Shown here piece after piece: positions 8,416 to 16,017 of a stretch of DNA of 64,000 nt. The notes below the pieces were generated by a model. It saw only the letters and a program-made list of their open reading frames with translations. It was not told where the DNA came from and made no database searches. Positions within the stretch are counted from its first letter, which is position 1. Every line of letters begins with the position of its first letter. A program made the position numbers and the translations under genes. Source of the stretch: Magnetovibrio sp. PR-2 (GTDB lineage Bacteria > Pseudomonadota > Alphaproteobacteria > Rhodospirillales > Magnetovibrionaceae); contig NZ_JBAHUR010000006.1 of NCBI RefSeq assembly GCF_036689815.1, positions 233,441 to 297,440 on the forward strand, in the 5' to 3' direction.

Positions 8416-8792
8416 CCTGGGATCAATGGTTGGTCACGGCATTCGGCTTAGGCCTTATTCCCCTGATTGTTTGGTTTTTCTGGATCAAGCGTGATGCAGG
8501 AACCCACGCACAATCAACGGGATCACACCAGGAAGTCCAAATTACGGTCAAGGGTGGTTACACACCGGATACCATTATCGTGCAAAAAAACCGCCCTGTG
8601 CGTCTGAACTTTTTACGTCAGGAATCTGCAACGTGTTCTGACACGGTCATCATTCCCGAGTTTGGAAAAAGTGCCCAGTTACCCCAAGGCGAAACCATTG
8701 CCGTTGAATTCATACCCGATAAATCTGGCGAATTCGAATTCACATGCCAAATGGGCATGTTACGTGGCCGCTTGATTATCGAAGAAGCATAA
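8412..8792 (+). CDS. Membrane-anchored cupredoxin-domain protein
   Basis: In this 126-residue protein a single N-terminal membrane helix (about 7-25) is followed by one cupredoxin domain (about 38-125). It contains [19 protein letters not shown], a Cys in [13 protein letters not shown] and the C-terminal CQMGMLRG, which resembles a Cys/Met copper-ligand loop. The start overlaps the copA stop by 4 bp. Such proteins occur next to or fused with copper ATPases and probably accept exported Cu(I) on the periplasmic face. Confidence 0.85.
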   Translation: MTWDQWLVTAFGLGLIPLIVWFFWIKRDAGTHAQSTGSHQEVQITVKGGYTPDTIIVQKNRPVRLNFLRQESATCSDTVIIPEFGKSAQLPQGETIAVEFIPDKSGEFEFTCQMGMLRGRLIIEEA

Positions 8793-8816
8793 CCCCCAAA
8801 TCAAACGAGGAGCACA

Positions 8817-9212
8817 ATGACCTATCATATCAGCAAAACTGTGGAAGACAGCATGGACGGGGCGGTAGAAAAGGTCACTGCTGCTCTGAAGAATTATGGT
8901 TTTGGCGTTCTAACCCAGATCGATGTCAAAGCAACATTGAAAAACAAAATCGAGGTTGATTTTCGCGAATATCGCATTTTGGGGGCCTGTAACCCACACT
9001 TTGCATACGAAGCCCTGCAGTCTGAAGACATGATCGGAACCATGCTGCCGTGTAACGTGATCGTTCAGGAACGCGAGAACGGTATGGTGGAGGTCTCGGC
9101 GGTCGATCCAAAAGCCTCTATGCAGGCCATCTCAAATTCCAAATTGGACAGTATTGCCGAGGAGGTTCGTGAGCGGCTGGGCTGTGTTATTTCATCTCTG
9201 GGCGCAAGTTGA
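8817..9212 (+). CDS. DUF302 domain protein
   Basis: This 131-residue soluble protein covers the whole DUF302 fold: an N-terminal MTYHISKTVEDSMDGAVEKV helix, VDFREYRILGACNPHFAYEAL in the centre and MLPCNVIVQE near the conserved Cys. DUF302 proteins are widespread beside metal and sulfur redox genes; no enzyme activity is established. GAGGAG lies upstream of the ATG. It sits between the cupredoxin gene and the cytochrome c gene in the copA operon. Confidence 0.88.
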   Translation: MTYHISKTVEDSMDGAVEKVTAALKNYGFGVLTQIDVKATLKNKIEVDFREYRILGACNPHFAYEALQSEDMIGTMLPCNVIVQERENGMVEVSAVDPKASMQAISNSKLDSIAEEVRERLGCVISSLGAS

Positions 9213-9228
9213 AAGAAAGGGATTGGTT

Positions 9229-9708
9229 ATGTCAAAAAAGTTAGCAATCGTCGGGGGACTGACTATCGCGGCCTTTGCAGTGGTCGGTATCTATATGGCA
9301 GGTGAAACAAATCCTGCTTTGGCAACCGTCGATCAATCTGATCCCAAAATTATTATGAAAGGGTCACTTTTGTACGAGGCAAATTGTGCCAGTTGTCATG
9401 GCAAAAATTTAGAAGGGCAGCCGAACTGGCAGGTCAAAAATGATGACGGTACCTTACCTGCGCCTCCCCACGACAAGGATGGGCATACTTGGCATCACGA
9501 TGATGGGTTGCTGTTCAACTATACGAAAGACGGCGGGGCTTCTTTAGGTATTGATGGGTTTGTGAGCGGAATGCCGCCTTTCCGAGACACACTAAGCGAT
9601 GATGAAATTTGGTCTGCACTTGCATTCATCAAAAGTACATGGCCCGAGAAACATCGTGCCCGTCAGGCTTTGGCCACACAGCAAGTTTTGGGATCCAACG
9701 GAAAGTAG
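9229..9708 (+). CDS. Class I cytochrome c, membrane-anchored
   Basis: The start at 9229 gives 159 residues with an uncleaved or signal-type helix (about 5-23) and one haem c site (NCASCHG). A Trp/His-rich region (GHTWHHDDGLLFNYTKDGG) and GMPPF, supplying the probable sixth ligand Met, follow. It ends the SHOCT-CopA-cupredoxin-DUF302 operon. A close paralogue lies at 47193-47618 beside a multicopper oxidase. The shared context suggests it takes electrons from periplasmic copper or thiol oxidation (inference). Confidence 0.9.
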   Translation: MSKKLAIVGGLTIAAFAVVGIYMAGETNPALATVDQSDPKIIMKGSLLYEANCASCHGKNLEGQPNWQVKNDDGTLPAPPHDKDGHTWHHDDGLLFNYTKDGGASLGIDGFVSGMPPFRDTLSDDEIWSALAFIKSTWPEKHRARQALATQQVLGSNGK

Positions 9709-9814
9709 CCCCCCGAACTTCCGCTTTGGGCTGGGAGCTAATCCTTGATGATCAGCTCTGTGGGTGAGAGCGCCCCAGTGATCGTGAACCTCAGAACCAT
9801 ATGAGAGCATAAGC

Positions 9815-10624
9815 ATGCCATTTCCTGATATTGATCCGATTATCTTCCAAATTGGCCCGATAGCTATTCGTTGGTATTCCATGGCTTACATTGCCGGGTT
9901 GCTTATTGGCTTGATGTATCTCAAGCAACTCATGCGGAAATTTGATTTTTCCATATCGGTTGAGAAAATCGATGATTTCCTCATATGGGCTATTGTTGGT
10001 GTGATACTTGGCGGACGCTTGGGATATGTGATTTTCTACCAACTGGATTTTTATTTAGATAACCCCATTGCCATCGTCCAAACCTGGAAAGGGGGGATGT
10101 CATTCCACGGTGGTCTGCTGGGCGTTGCGATCGCAACCGTAGTTTTTGCCAAAAGACATGGATTGCCCATATTGCTGATTTCTGACCTGGTTGCAGTGGC
10201 AGCACCCATCGGCCTCTTTTTTGGCCGTTTGGCAAACTTTATAAATGGTGAGCTCTACGGTCGCACCACGGATGTTTCATGGGGTGTTGTTTTTCCACAC
10301 GGCGGCCCTTTGCCACGCCACCCCAGCCAACTATATGAGGCGGCATTAGAAGGGATTGTATTATTCCTGATTTTAAACGTCATGCTCCGCTTTCCTGAGA
10401 TCAGACGGCGCAAGGGAATTTTGGCGGGTGTTTTCCTGATCGGATACGGACTTGCGCGCTCAATCGTTGAGCTGTTCCGCCAGCCCGATGAACATATCGG
10501 TTTTTTGATTGGAGGAACGACACTGGGACAGTGGCTTTCCATGCCACTCATCCTTGTCGGGATCATATTGATATCGTTGGCATTAAGGGAAACAAGAACG
10601 CAACAGGGTCGAACGCTTTTTTAA
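9815..10624 (+). CDS. lgt: Prolipoprotein diacylglyceryl transferase (accessory copy)
   Basis: The 269-residue multi-pass enzyme transfers diacylglycerol from phosphatidylglycerol to the lipobox Cys of prolipoproteins. Visible signatures are RWYSMAYIAGLL, GGRLGYV, the catalytic SFHGGLLG and the Lgt signature GRLANFINGELYGR; length and membrane pattern are complete. Lgt is normally a single housekeeping gene. A copy in a copper region suggests a second enzyme moved with metal-resistance genes, though the window cannot show whether another lgt exists. It is about 100 bp downstream of the cytochrome gene. Confidence 0.92.
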   Translation: MPFPDIDPIIFQIGPIAIRWYSMAYIAGLLIGLMYLKQLMRKFDFSISVEKIDDFLIWAIVGVILGGRLGYVIFYQLDFYLDNPIAIVQTWKGGMSFHGGLLGVAIATVVFAKRHGLPILLISDLVAVAAPIGLFFGRLANFINGELYGRTTDVSWGVVFPHGGPLPRHPSQLYEAALEGIVLFLILNVMLRFPEIRRRKGILAGVFLIGYGLARSIVELFRQPDEHIGFLIGGTTLGQWLSMPLILVGIILISLALRETRTQQGRTLF

Positions 10625-10863
10625 CAGGATTTAACATTTTCTCTGGCTTGCAACCAGATTTGGAAAGCTCGCCAAAATTATCTTGCGATAGTCAAGCTGG
10701 CAGCAATTCGGGTTTGGCTCGCGTCCAAGAAACCACAGGACAATGCCCCTGATGTCCGCTCTCAATACGTTTTCGGACATATAATCACTGATGGGCGCAG
10801 CTCCGGGATTAGCCAAACTCGGACATGACAGGTTTCCTGTCAGTTATACTGTCTTAGAGCCAA
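10625..10863. other. Non-coding stretch between convergent genes
   Basis: No convincing gene is visible. It contains a short palindrome TGACAGGTTTCCTGTCA (10826-10842) and repeated CGGACAT words. The palindrome has no T-tract on either side, so a terminator role is uncertain. Confidence 0.35.
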
Positions 10864-11292
10864 TTATTTCGGGAAGTTTTTGAGACAGCATAAACCGGAT
10901 GGGTTGCGGGTTTCACAAGCACATAAGTGCTGTTTCGTTTGGCTTGTTACGAAATCCTTGATACTGGGCTCGTTCTTAACATCATCCTTAGTGACACCAA
11001 AGCAGTAGCACAAGGTCGCCTGATCTGTTTTGTCCTTCGCACCAACTCGCGTTCGTACATCATGTTGGTCAAATGTCAGCCCATCATCAGTGAAATACAC
11101 AACAGCACAATCAGGGTCATCACAGAAAAAGAAACGACGCTCTTGGTCATCCAGTTTCCAGGGATGCTTGATGTGTTGGACGACTGTTTTTTGAGAGACC
11201 TCTCCACAATCCTGACCATGTTGGGGGCATGACTGTTTCTTAGGGTGTGTTGCTTTCGGTTGTGCTGAGCCGCAGCAGTTAGACATAAGCAT
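10864..11292 (-). CDS. CopZ-like Cys-rich [2Fe-2S]/Zn protein in the mer locus
   Basis: The ATG at 11292 (GGAAG just upstream) gives 142 residues. An N-terminal Cys cluster (NCCG, CPQHGQDCG) is followed by a domain with FFFCDDPDCAVVYF, then LCYCFGVT and CACETRNPSGLCCLKNF. This Cys pattern matches the N-terminal domain of Archaeoglobus-type CopZ, which binds one [2Fe-2S] cluster and one Zn and reduces Cu(II). The HMA chaperone domain of that protein is missing here; a separate HMA protein (MerP) is encoded directly upstream. The probable role is redox handling or storage of the imported or bound metal. Third gene after merT and merP. Confidence 0.8.
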   Translation of the reverse strand: MLMSNCCGSAQPKATHPKKQSCPQHGQDCGEVSQKTVVQHIKHPWKLDDQERRFFFCDDPDCAVVYFTDDGLTFDQHDVRTRVGAKDKTDQATLCYCFGVTKDDVKNEPSIKDFVTSQTKQHLCACETRNPSGLCCLKNFPK

Positions 11293-11326
11293 GTGCTTCC
11301 AATAAACGTTTACATCTAAGCCCAGA

Positions 11327-11611
11327 TCAATTTCTGAGTCTGGATGGATAACCTGCATTCAACGTGGCATCCGTCAAGGTCTCAACATTGGCCTTGGTGT
11401 CCTCAAAGGTCACCTTAGCAGTTTTATCATCATACGAGACCACAACTTCGGCGACACCACTTACGCCACTCAAGCTTTGTTTGACGATAAATGGACACGA
11501 TGCGCAGTTCATGTTTTCGACAGTTAAGGTCACCGTCTTTTCTGCCGCCAAGCTGGCAGTGGATAACATCATGGCTACGGCAAACAGGATTGTTGGGGTA
11601 ATGCGTTTCAT
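11327..11611 (-). CDS. merP: Periplasmic MerP-like metal-binding protein
   Basis: The 94-residue protein has a Sec signal (cleaved near SLAAEK) and one HMA domain with NMNCASCPF, the two Cys that pass Hg(II) to MerT. A GTG at 11623, abutting the merT stop, is an alternative start, but the ATG at 11611 begins a typical signal peptide. It is the second gene of the mer-type operon. Because no mercuric reductase is encoded, the cargo could be another soft metal; the Cys spacing does not decide this. Confidence 0.88.
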   Translation of the reverse strand: MKRITPTILFAVAMMLSTASLAAEKTVTLTVENMNCASCPFIVKQSLSGVSGVAEVVVSYDDKTAKVTFEDTKANVETLTDATLNAGYPSRLRN

Positions 11612-11623
11612 AGACTGTCTCAC

Positions 11624-12049
11624 TCAGTTCAACAGGTAAGGGGCGGCATATGGATAGAGAAGCGCGGCTGTCACCAGTAACGTCGCACTCCATAAGGATG
11701 ACTTGACTACGACAGTCGACTTAGGGGTCTCACAATATGACCCCGGCACACATGCCTTCTTGGGCTTGAGATAGACCGTGTAAAAGCCCCCGGCAAGAAA
11801 GATGACTGTCAAGGTGACAAAGTAAGGCTTGTAAGGCGTTAAGGCCGTTAAATTGCTGATCCATGCCCCGCTGATGCCCAATAAAAACAACACCAACGGA
11901 ACAATGCAGCATGACGACGCCAGTACCGCCCCGACGACACTGCCCGTGGCCAGAAGGCTATGTTGGCGGGTGTTTACCTCAGGGGGTATTGATGTGTTGT
12001 TGTCACTAGACCCACCCGCAATTTGTGCTTGGGTGCTGGATTGTTCCAT
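11624..12049 (-). CDS. merT: MerT-like mercuric ion transporter
   Basis: An AAGG lies 9 nt before the ATG at 12049 (141 residues); the ATG at 12058 is too close to it. Three membrane helices are visible. The first carries the vicinal Cys pair ASSCCIVP, and the cytoplasmic loop carries a second pair (ACVPGSYC), as in MerT of Tn501/Tn21. A 30-residue polar N-terminal extension precedes helix 1. MerT moves Hg(II) from MerP into the cytoplasm, normally for reduction by MerA, which is absent here. Confidence 0.9.
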   Translation of the reverse strand: MEQSSTQAQIAGGSSDNNTSIPPEVNTRQHSLLATGSVVGAVLASSCCIVPLVLFLLGISGAWISNLTALTPYKPYFVTLTVIFLAGGFYTVYLKPKKACVPGSYCETPKSTVVVKSSLWSATLLVTAALLYPYAAPYLLN

Positions 12050-12085
12050 ATTGTTCATCCTTGTACTGCCAACCTTACCTATCCA

Positions 12086-12116
12086 TGTATAAGGTCTGTA
12101 GCAAGTACAGGCTCAA
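12086..12116 (-). promoter_or_regulatory. MerR-type promoter/operator (19-bp spacer)
   Basis: On the minus strand the -35 TTGAGC (12116-12111) and -10 TATACA (12091-12086) are 19 bp apart. The spacer carries the palindrome CTGTACTTGCTACAG (12110-12096). An over-long spacer with a centred dyad is the hallmark of MerR-activated promoters. The divergent merR gene starts about 30-40 bp away on the other side. Confidence 0.88.
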
Positions 12117-12143
12117 GGGTTATTTCAGAGGCTGATAAGGCAG

Positions 12144-12542
12144 ATGACAATGAAACGTGGCGAGTTAGCAAAGCGCACGGGATGCAATATCGAAACTGTC
12201 CGGTATTACGAGAAGGCTGGTCTCCTGCCTGACCCTCCACGCACAGACAAAGGTTATAGGGTTTACAGCGATACCCACGAGCAAACCTTACGCTTCATTA
12301 TGCGGTCCCGGGAATTAGGCTTTAGCGTTGAAGAGGTTCGGGGATTATTGAGCCTCGTGGATGGTGGGACCTATACGTGCAGTGAAATCCGCGACAAGAC
12401 ACTCCAACATCTCACTTCTGTTCGTAAACGTATCGCAGACCTCCAAAGACTGGAACAAACGCTTTCCGATACGGTGGCGAACTGTGAAGGCGGAAACACC
12501 CCACGGTGTGCCGTTATAGATGCGTTGGTTAAGGACGGCTAA
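12144..12542 (+). CDS. merR: MerR-family metal-responsive regulator
   Basis: This is 132 residues from ATG 12144 (an ATG at 12150 is also possible). The N-terminal winged helix has GELAKRTGCNIETVRYYEKAGLL, followed by a dimerisation helix. The metal-binding region has three Cys (C79, C114, C122) equivalent to C82/C117/C126 of Tn501 MerR. The C114-C122 spacing is one residue shorter than in Tn501 MerR, so Hg(II) is likely but Pb(II)/Cd(II) cannot be excluded. It is divergent from merT and faces the 19-bp-spacer operator. Confidence 0.9.
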   Translation: MTMKRGELAKRTGCNIETVRYYEKAGLLPDPPRTDKGYRVYSDTHEQTLRFIMRSRELGFSVEEVRGLLSLVDGGTYTCSEIRDKTLQHLTSVRKRIADLQRLEQTLSDTVANCEGGNTPRCAVIDALVKDG

Positions 12543-12543
12543 G

Positions 12544-12583
12544 GGTCATTTTCGGACCTTAATCGTATGCGCGGAAAATGACC
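12544..12583 (+). terminator. Hairpin after merR
   Basis: GGTCATTTTC (12544-12553) pairs with GAAAATGACC (12574-12583), directly after the merR stop. There is no T-tract; it may protect the 3' end or terminate weakly. Confidence 0.4.
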
Positions 12584-12667
12584 GGTTTGCGCCAACAAGC
12601 GGAAGTCTTAACAGCCATCATCATTTATGAGTCCATGGCCTAGGCACCGTAGAGGCTGATACTGAAA

Positions 12668-12874
12668 TTATTTGGTATCTAATCCAGCCTCTTCAATAAC
12701 CAAGAAAATATCATCAAGGTCAGTCGTGTACTGATCAAATTGAACCGTTGCAGATTTCTTCTCATGCGACGTTTCGACAAACGTGACACCTGAAATTGCC
12801 TGAATTCTTCCTTTCAAGCATTCAGCAATTTTCCGATTAAGCATGCCGTCAACAGATATGGTGGCCTTAACCAT
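12668..12874 (-). CDS. HMA-like small protein lacking the CxxC metal site
   Basis: The ATG at 12874 has GGAGG 7 nt upstream and gives 68 residues. The sequence follows the HMA chaperone pattern (ATISVDGM, then a helix, GRIQAISGVTFVETS, SATVQFD, LVIEEAGLD). However, the loop that normally reads GMxCxxC is GMLNRKIAEC: both canonical Cys are replaced and one Cys remains three residues later. Classic Cu(I) or Hg(II) binding is therefore doubtful. It could be a regulatory or scaffold version, or a decaying chaperone. It is divergent from the HD-GYP gene across the box cluster at 12942-13031. Confidence 0.75.
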   Translation of the reverse strand: MVKATISVDGMLNRKIAECLKGRIQAISGVTFVETSHEKKSATVQFDQYTTDLDDIFLVIEEAGLDTK

Positions 12875-12941
12875 TATTCCATCCTCCATGAGAAGCTCAC
12901 TTATTGTCACACAGTCTGCCCAGACTACAATCGTGCATGTG

Positions 12942-13031
12942 TGACAAAGTTTGACAGTCCAAATAACAGAAACAATCTGTCACAACATTTTCCAATTTCG
13001 ACAAAATTTGGTGACATTTCTCTGTCTAAAT
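12942..13031 (+). promoter_or_regulatory. Copper-box promoter module of the HD-GYP/multicopper oxidase unit
   Basis: Box A TGACAAAGTTTGACA (12942-12956), box B AGAAACAATCTGTCA (12968-12982), half-site CGACAAA (12999-13005), 20 bp and -10 CTAAAT (13026-13031). The geometry is 26/31/20. Confidence 0.72.
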
Positions 13032-13072
13032 ACTCTTGCAAGGACGACGGACAACCTTGCCCTCCTAAAGGC

Positions 13073-13122
13073 ATAGCCCTGACAGCCCCCCCCCTCCCAT
13101 TTCAAAGTTCTGTCAGGGCTAT
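13073..13122 (+). promoter_or_regulatory. Long-stem hairpin in the HD-GYP mRNA leader
   Basis: ATAGCCCTGACAG (13073-13085) pairs perfectly with CTGTCAGGGCTAT (13110-13122), and GGC/GCC extends it past a one-base bulge. The 24-nt loop starts with a run of nine C. It lies between the predicted transcription start (about 13038) and the coding region. No U-tract follows, so it is more likely a structured leader than a terminator. Confidence 0.6.
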
Positions 13123-13163
13123 TGCCTGAAGGGAATTTGTTTGCGTGATAAAGGATTTGGGTT

Positions 13164-14426
13164 ATTCAGCAAGATATTCATAAAAGACTCGCCATTCCAT
13201 TGGCCTTAGCTGGCTTGGTTCTTTCCATCGTATTTGGTGGTACCGAGCTTTACCGTGAAGTTTTGATCATGGAAGAACAGGCTACTTCCTTCGCGACCCA
13301 AGAAGCTAATGAATTTGCTGAGATTCATTCCGGCAGTCTGACGCACGAAACGATACAAGAAGATCTTGAAATTTTTATTGGAGCACGAAGCCGAGCCCCA
13401 AACGGTCACTTAGTTGCAGTTAAAATACTATCATCTTCCGTTGCGGTCTTAGCTGATGCCAATGATGGCAGTGATACAACACACGTCGCCATGCAGCGCC
13501 ATAGCTTGGGTATGTCTATGCGCAGCGCGCCGGAGCACGACGTATTTTGGGATGATAAAGTCTATGTGCGCGTCATCGTGCCATTGGCCTTGCAGGGTGA
13601 AGAACAGCCCGCGGTGTTCAGCGGACTGTTTCTGGTTGATCCCGAAGTTGTTTCATCTATGAAGCAAGAAATAGCCAAAACGGTTGGCATCACTGTGCTG
13701 ATCGTTTTTCTAACGGCTTTATTTCTGTACCCCTTGGTTCTGTACCTGGATCGCAATTTACGAAAACGCACGCGCCAGCTTCTCGAAGCTAACTCCAGCA
13801 TGTTGGAAGCCCTCGGTTCTGCCATCGCCAAACGCGACAGTGACACCGGCGCCCATAACTATCGGGTTGCTTATTATTCCATCAAGCTAGGCGAAGCCTT
13901 CGGGTTGTCACGCAAAGAGATCGTCGGGCTGATGAAAGGTGCCTTCCTGCATGATATCGGAAAAATTGGTGTTCCGGATGCCATCCTTCTTAAACCCGGA
14001 AAACTAACGGATGAAGAATTCGTTGAAATGCAGACCCACGTCCAGCATGGTCTGGACATCGTCAAGGATGTAAAGTGGTTCAACGATGCCGCCGAAGTGA
14101 TCGGAGGGCACCATGAAAAATGGAACGGCAACGGCTATCCAGCCGGACTGGCGGGAGATGACATCCCGCTTTCAGCACGAATTTTCGCAATCGCCGACGT
14201 CTTTGACGCACTCACATCCCGTCGACCTTATAAAGAACCGTTTTCCATCGAGAAAGCCACGAATATCCTTGAAGAAGGAAGAGGTCAACATTTTGACCCA
14301 GAATTATTGAGCATTTTTCTTGAACGCTGCGACGAATGGTTCGCCAAAATTACGGCACAAGATGATGCAGCATTGAAAAAAACGCTTATGTCGTGCACTT
14401 GCCATTATATGGACAGTGTTGTGTGA
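13164..14426 (+). CDS. Membrane HD-GYP domain protein (c-di-GMP phosphodiesterase type)
   Basis: The frame is open from 13152. No ATG or GTG fits the N-terminus. AAAGGA at 13150-13155 lies 8 nt before an ATT codon at 13164, which would give IQQDIHKRLAIPLALAG and a full first membrane helix; a TTG at 13200 would truncate that helix and has no ribosome site. The protein (about 420 residues) has two membrane helices flanking a periplasmic domain. The HD-GYP domain has HDIGKIGVPD, HHEKWNGNGYP and the following HDxxD-like positions intact, so c-di-GMP hydrolysis is plausible. It is co-transcribed with the multicopper oxidase, 44 bp downstream. Confidence 0.82.
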   Translation: MQQDIHKRLAIPLALAGLVLSIVFGGTELYREVLIMEEQATSFATQEANEFAEIHSGSLTHETIQEDLEIFIGARSRAPNGHLVAVKILSSSVAVLADANDGSDTTHVAMQRHSLGMSMRSAPEHDVFWDDKVYVRVIVPLALQGEEQPAVFSGLFLVDPEVVSSMKQEIAKTVGITVLIVFLTALFLYPLVLYLDRNLRKRTRQLLEANSSMLEALGSAIAKRDSDTGAHNYRVAYYSIKLGEAFGLSRKEIVGLMKGAFLHDIGKIGVPDAILLKPGKLTDEEFVEMQTHVQHGLDIVKDVKWFNDAAEVIGGHHEKWNGNGYPAGLAGDDIPLSARIFAIADVFDALTSRRPYKEPFSIEKATNILEEGRGQHFDPELLSIFLERCDEWFAKITAQDDAALKKTLMSCTCHYMDSVV

Positions 14427-14469
14427 TTCCTTTGAGAATATATAGTTTGCCTGTTTCCTGGAGAGTAAC

Positions 14470-15905
14470 GTGAAATCAAACAAATCAAACCTTTATAGCC
14501 GCCGCCAAATTTTAGCGGGTGGTTCTGCGCTGGCTTTCGCCGGGACCATGCCAAGCCTGTCTCTAGCCGCCCAAAAACCACAACATGACTTTCTTTTAAA
14601 AGCGGAAGCCTCGACGACACAGATTTTGCCCAGTAACTGGTCACAGACACCTTTGTGGACCTATTCAGGAAAATGCCCAGGCCCCGTGATCCGTGCGAAA
14701 CAAGGTGAGCGTGTTCGTATTTTGGTGGAAAACAATCTTGATGAAGCGACAACGGTGCACTGGCATGGCTTGCGCGTGCCCAATGCCATGGATGGAGTTC
14801 CCCACGTTACTCAGGCACCCATCGAACCCGGTCAAAACTATCATTATGATTTCAAACTAGAGGATGCTGGCACCTATTGGTATCATCCGCACGTCAACAG
14901 CTCCGAACAACTCGGCCGGGGTCTTTACGGCACCATCATCGTCGAAGAAACCGATCCGCCAGAAGTCGATCGTGATGAGGTTTGGGTTCTGGACGATTGG
15001 CGGGTGAGCAAAGATGGAACCATTCGCAATGATTTTGAGAATGGGATGGATATCAGCCATGGCGGGAGGATGGGCAACTACATCACAATCAATGGCAGCC
15101 CTCCAGAGCCTTTGAAAGTTACGGCAAACGAACGCATTCGGTTACGTCTAGCTAACGTTGCAAATGCCCGCATATTTGGACTCAGCTTCGAAAACCATGA
15201 CGTAAAAGTGATCGCCATTGATGGTCACCCCGTCACCCCTCATGCACCATTGAATGATATGGTGTTGCTTGGCCCTGGACAACGTGCAGATGTGATCATC
15301 GATTGTCTTGGAAAACCAGGATCGAAACACCGCATTATGGACATCGCCTATCAACAATCGACCAACGAGCTTCAAGATATTGAATATCTCGACACTCCGC
15401 CTTTGCGCAAGAAACCACTGGGGCCTATTAAGGTACTCCCGCCAACCCCTTGCAAGAACCCAACCTGACACAGGCGGTGCACCATGAGATGGTCATCAGT
15501 GGCGGTGCGATGAGTGGCATGCAAGGGGCTATTTACAAAGGCAAGAAACGATCTATGCGCGAATTGATGGGTGAGATGAAAGTCTGGGCCCTCAATGGTG
15601 TTACCGCCCACACAACAGACATGCCACCAATTTTCAACTTCGATCTGGGCAAGACCTATGTGATCGATGTTAAGAATGAGAGTATGTTTCCTCACCCCAT
15701 GCATCTCCATGGCCATGCTTTCCGACTGTTGTCTATGAATGGGAAAGCCGTGCCGAACACCCCTTGGATGGATACCGTGCTTCTCACAGGCAGGGAAACC
15801 GCCCGGATTGCATTGGTTGCCGAGAATCCAGGAGATTGGCTATTCCATTGTCATGTTCTATCTCATGTTCAAGGCGGCATGACATCTTTGATCAGAGTAT
15901 CATAA
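14470..15905 (+). pseudogene. Multicopper oxidase (CopA/CueO type), split by a frameshift
   Basis: A GTG at 14470 behind GGAGAG opens 332 residues: a Tat signal (SRRQILAGG), cupredoxin 1 with HWHGLR and HPHVNS, and cupredoxin 2. Near 15442-15449 (CCAACCCC) the frame breaks and the protein would end at 15468. The rest continues in another frame from 15450 to 15905, with HPMHLHGHAF and HCHVLSHVQGGM, the type 1/2/3 copper ligands. Adding one base there restores a match to the intact paralogue at 48178 (PNPVAEP against PNPLQEP). So this is one gene with a single-base deletion, real or a sequencing error. If real, the product lacks the trinuclear site ligands. Confidence 0.88.
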
Positions 15906-15914
15906 GGCATCGAA

Positions 15915-15978
15915 CAACATACTTTGTCACAACTTTTTGGGCTCCTGACAAACTTGAGTAAAGCTTCTGCGCTGTAAT
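15915..15978 (+). promoter_or_regulatory. Copper-box promoter module of the DUF2933/DsbA unit
   Basis: Box B CAACATACTTTGTCA (15915-15929), half-site TGACAAA (15946-15952), 20 bp and -10 TGTAAT (15973-15978). A box A would fall in the end of the oxidase gene, where the match is weak. Confidence 0.65.
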
Positions 15979-16017
15979 GAGTAGTAAGCAGATTACTCAT
16001 CGTTTAGGAGCCCTTCG

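Noticed and set aside
10826..10842. TGACAGGTTTCCTGTCA as another copper box
   Set aside because: It lies between two convergent genes and lacks the other module elements.
15430..15470. Programmed -1 frameshifting in the multicopper oxidase
   Set aside because: No X-XXY-YYZ slippery heptamer or downstream stem is visible, and the intact paralogue needs no shift; a single-base loss is the simpler explanation.
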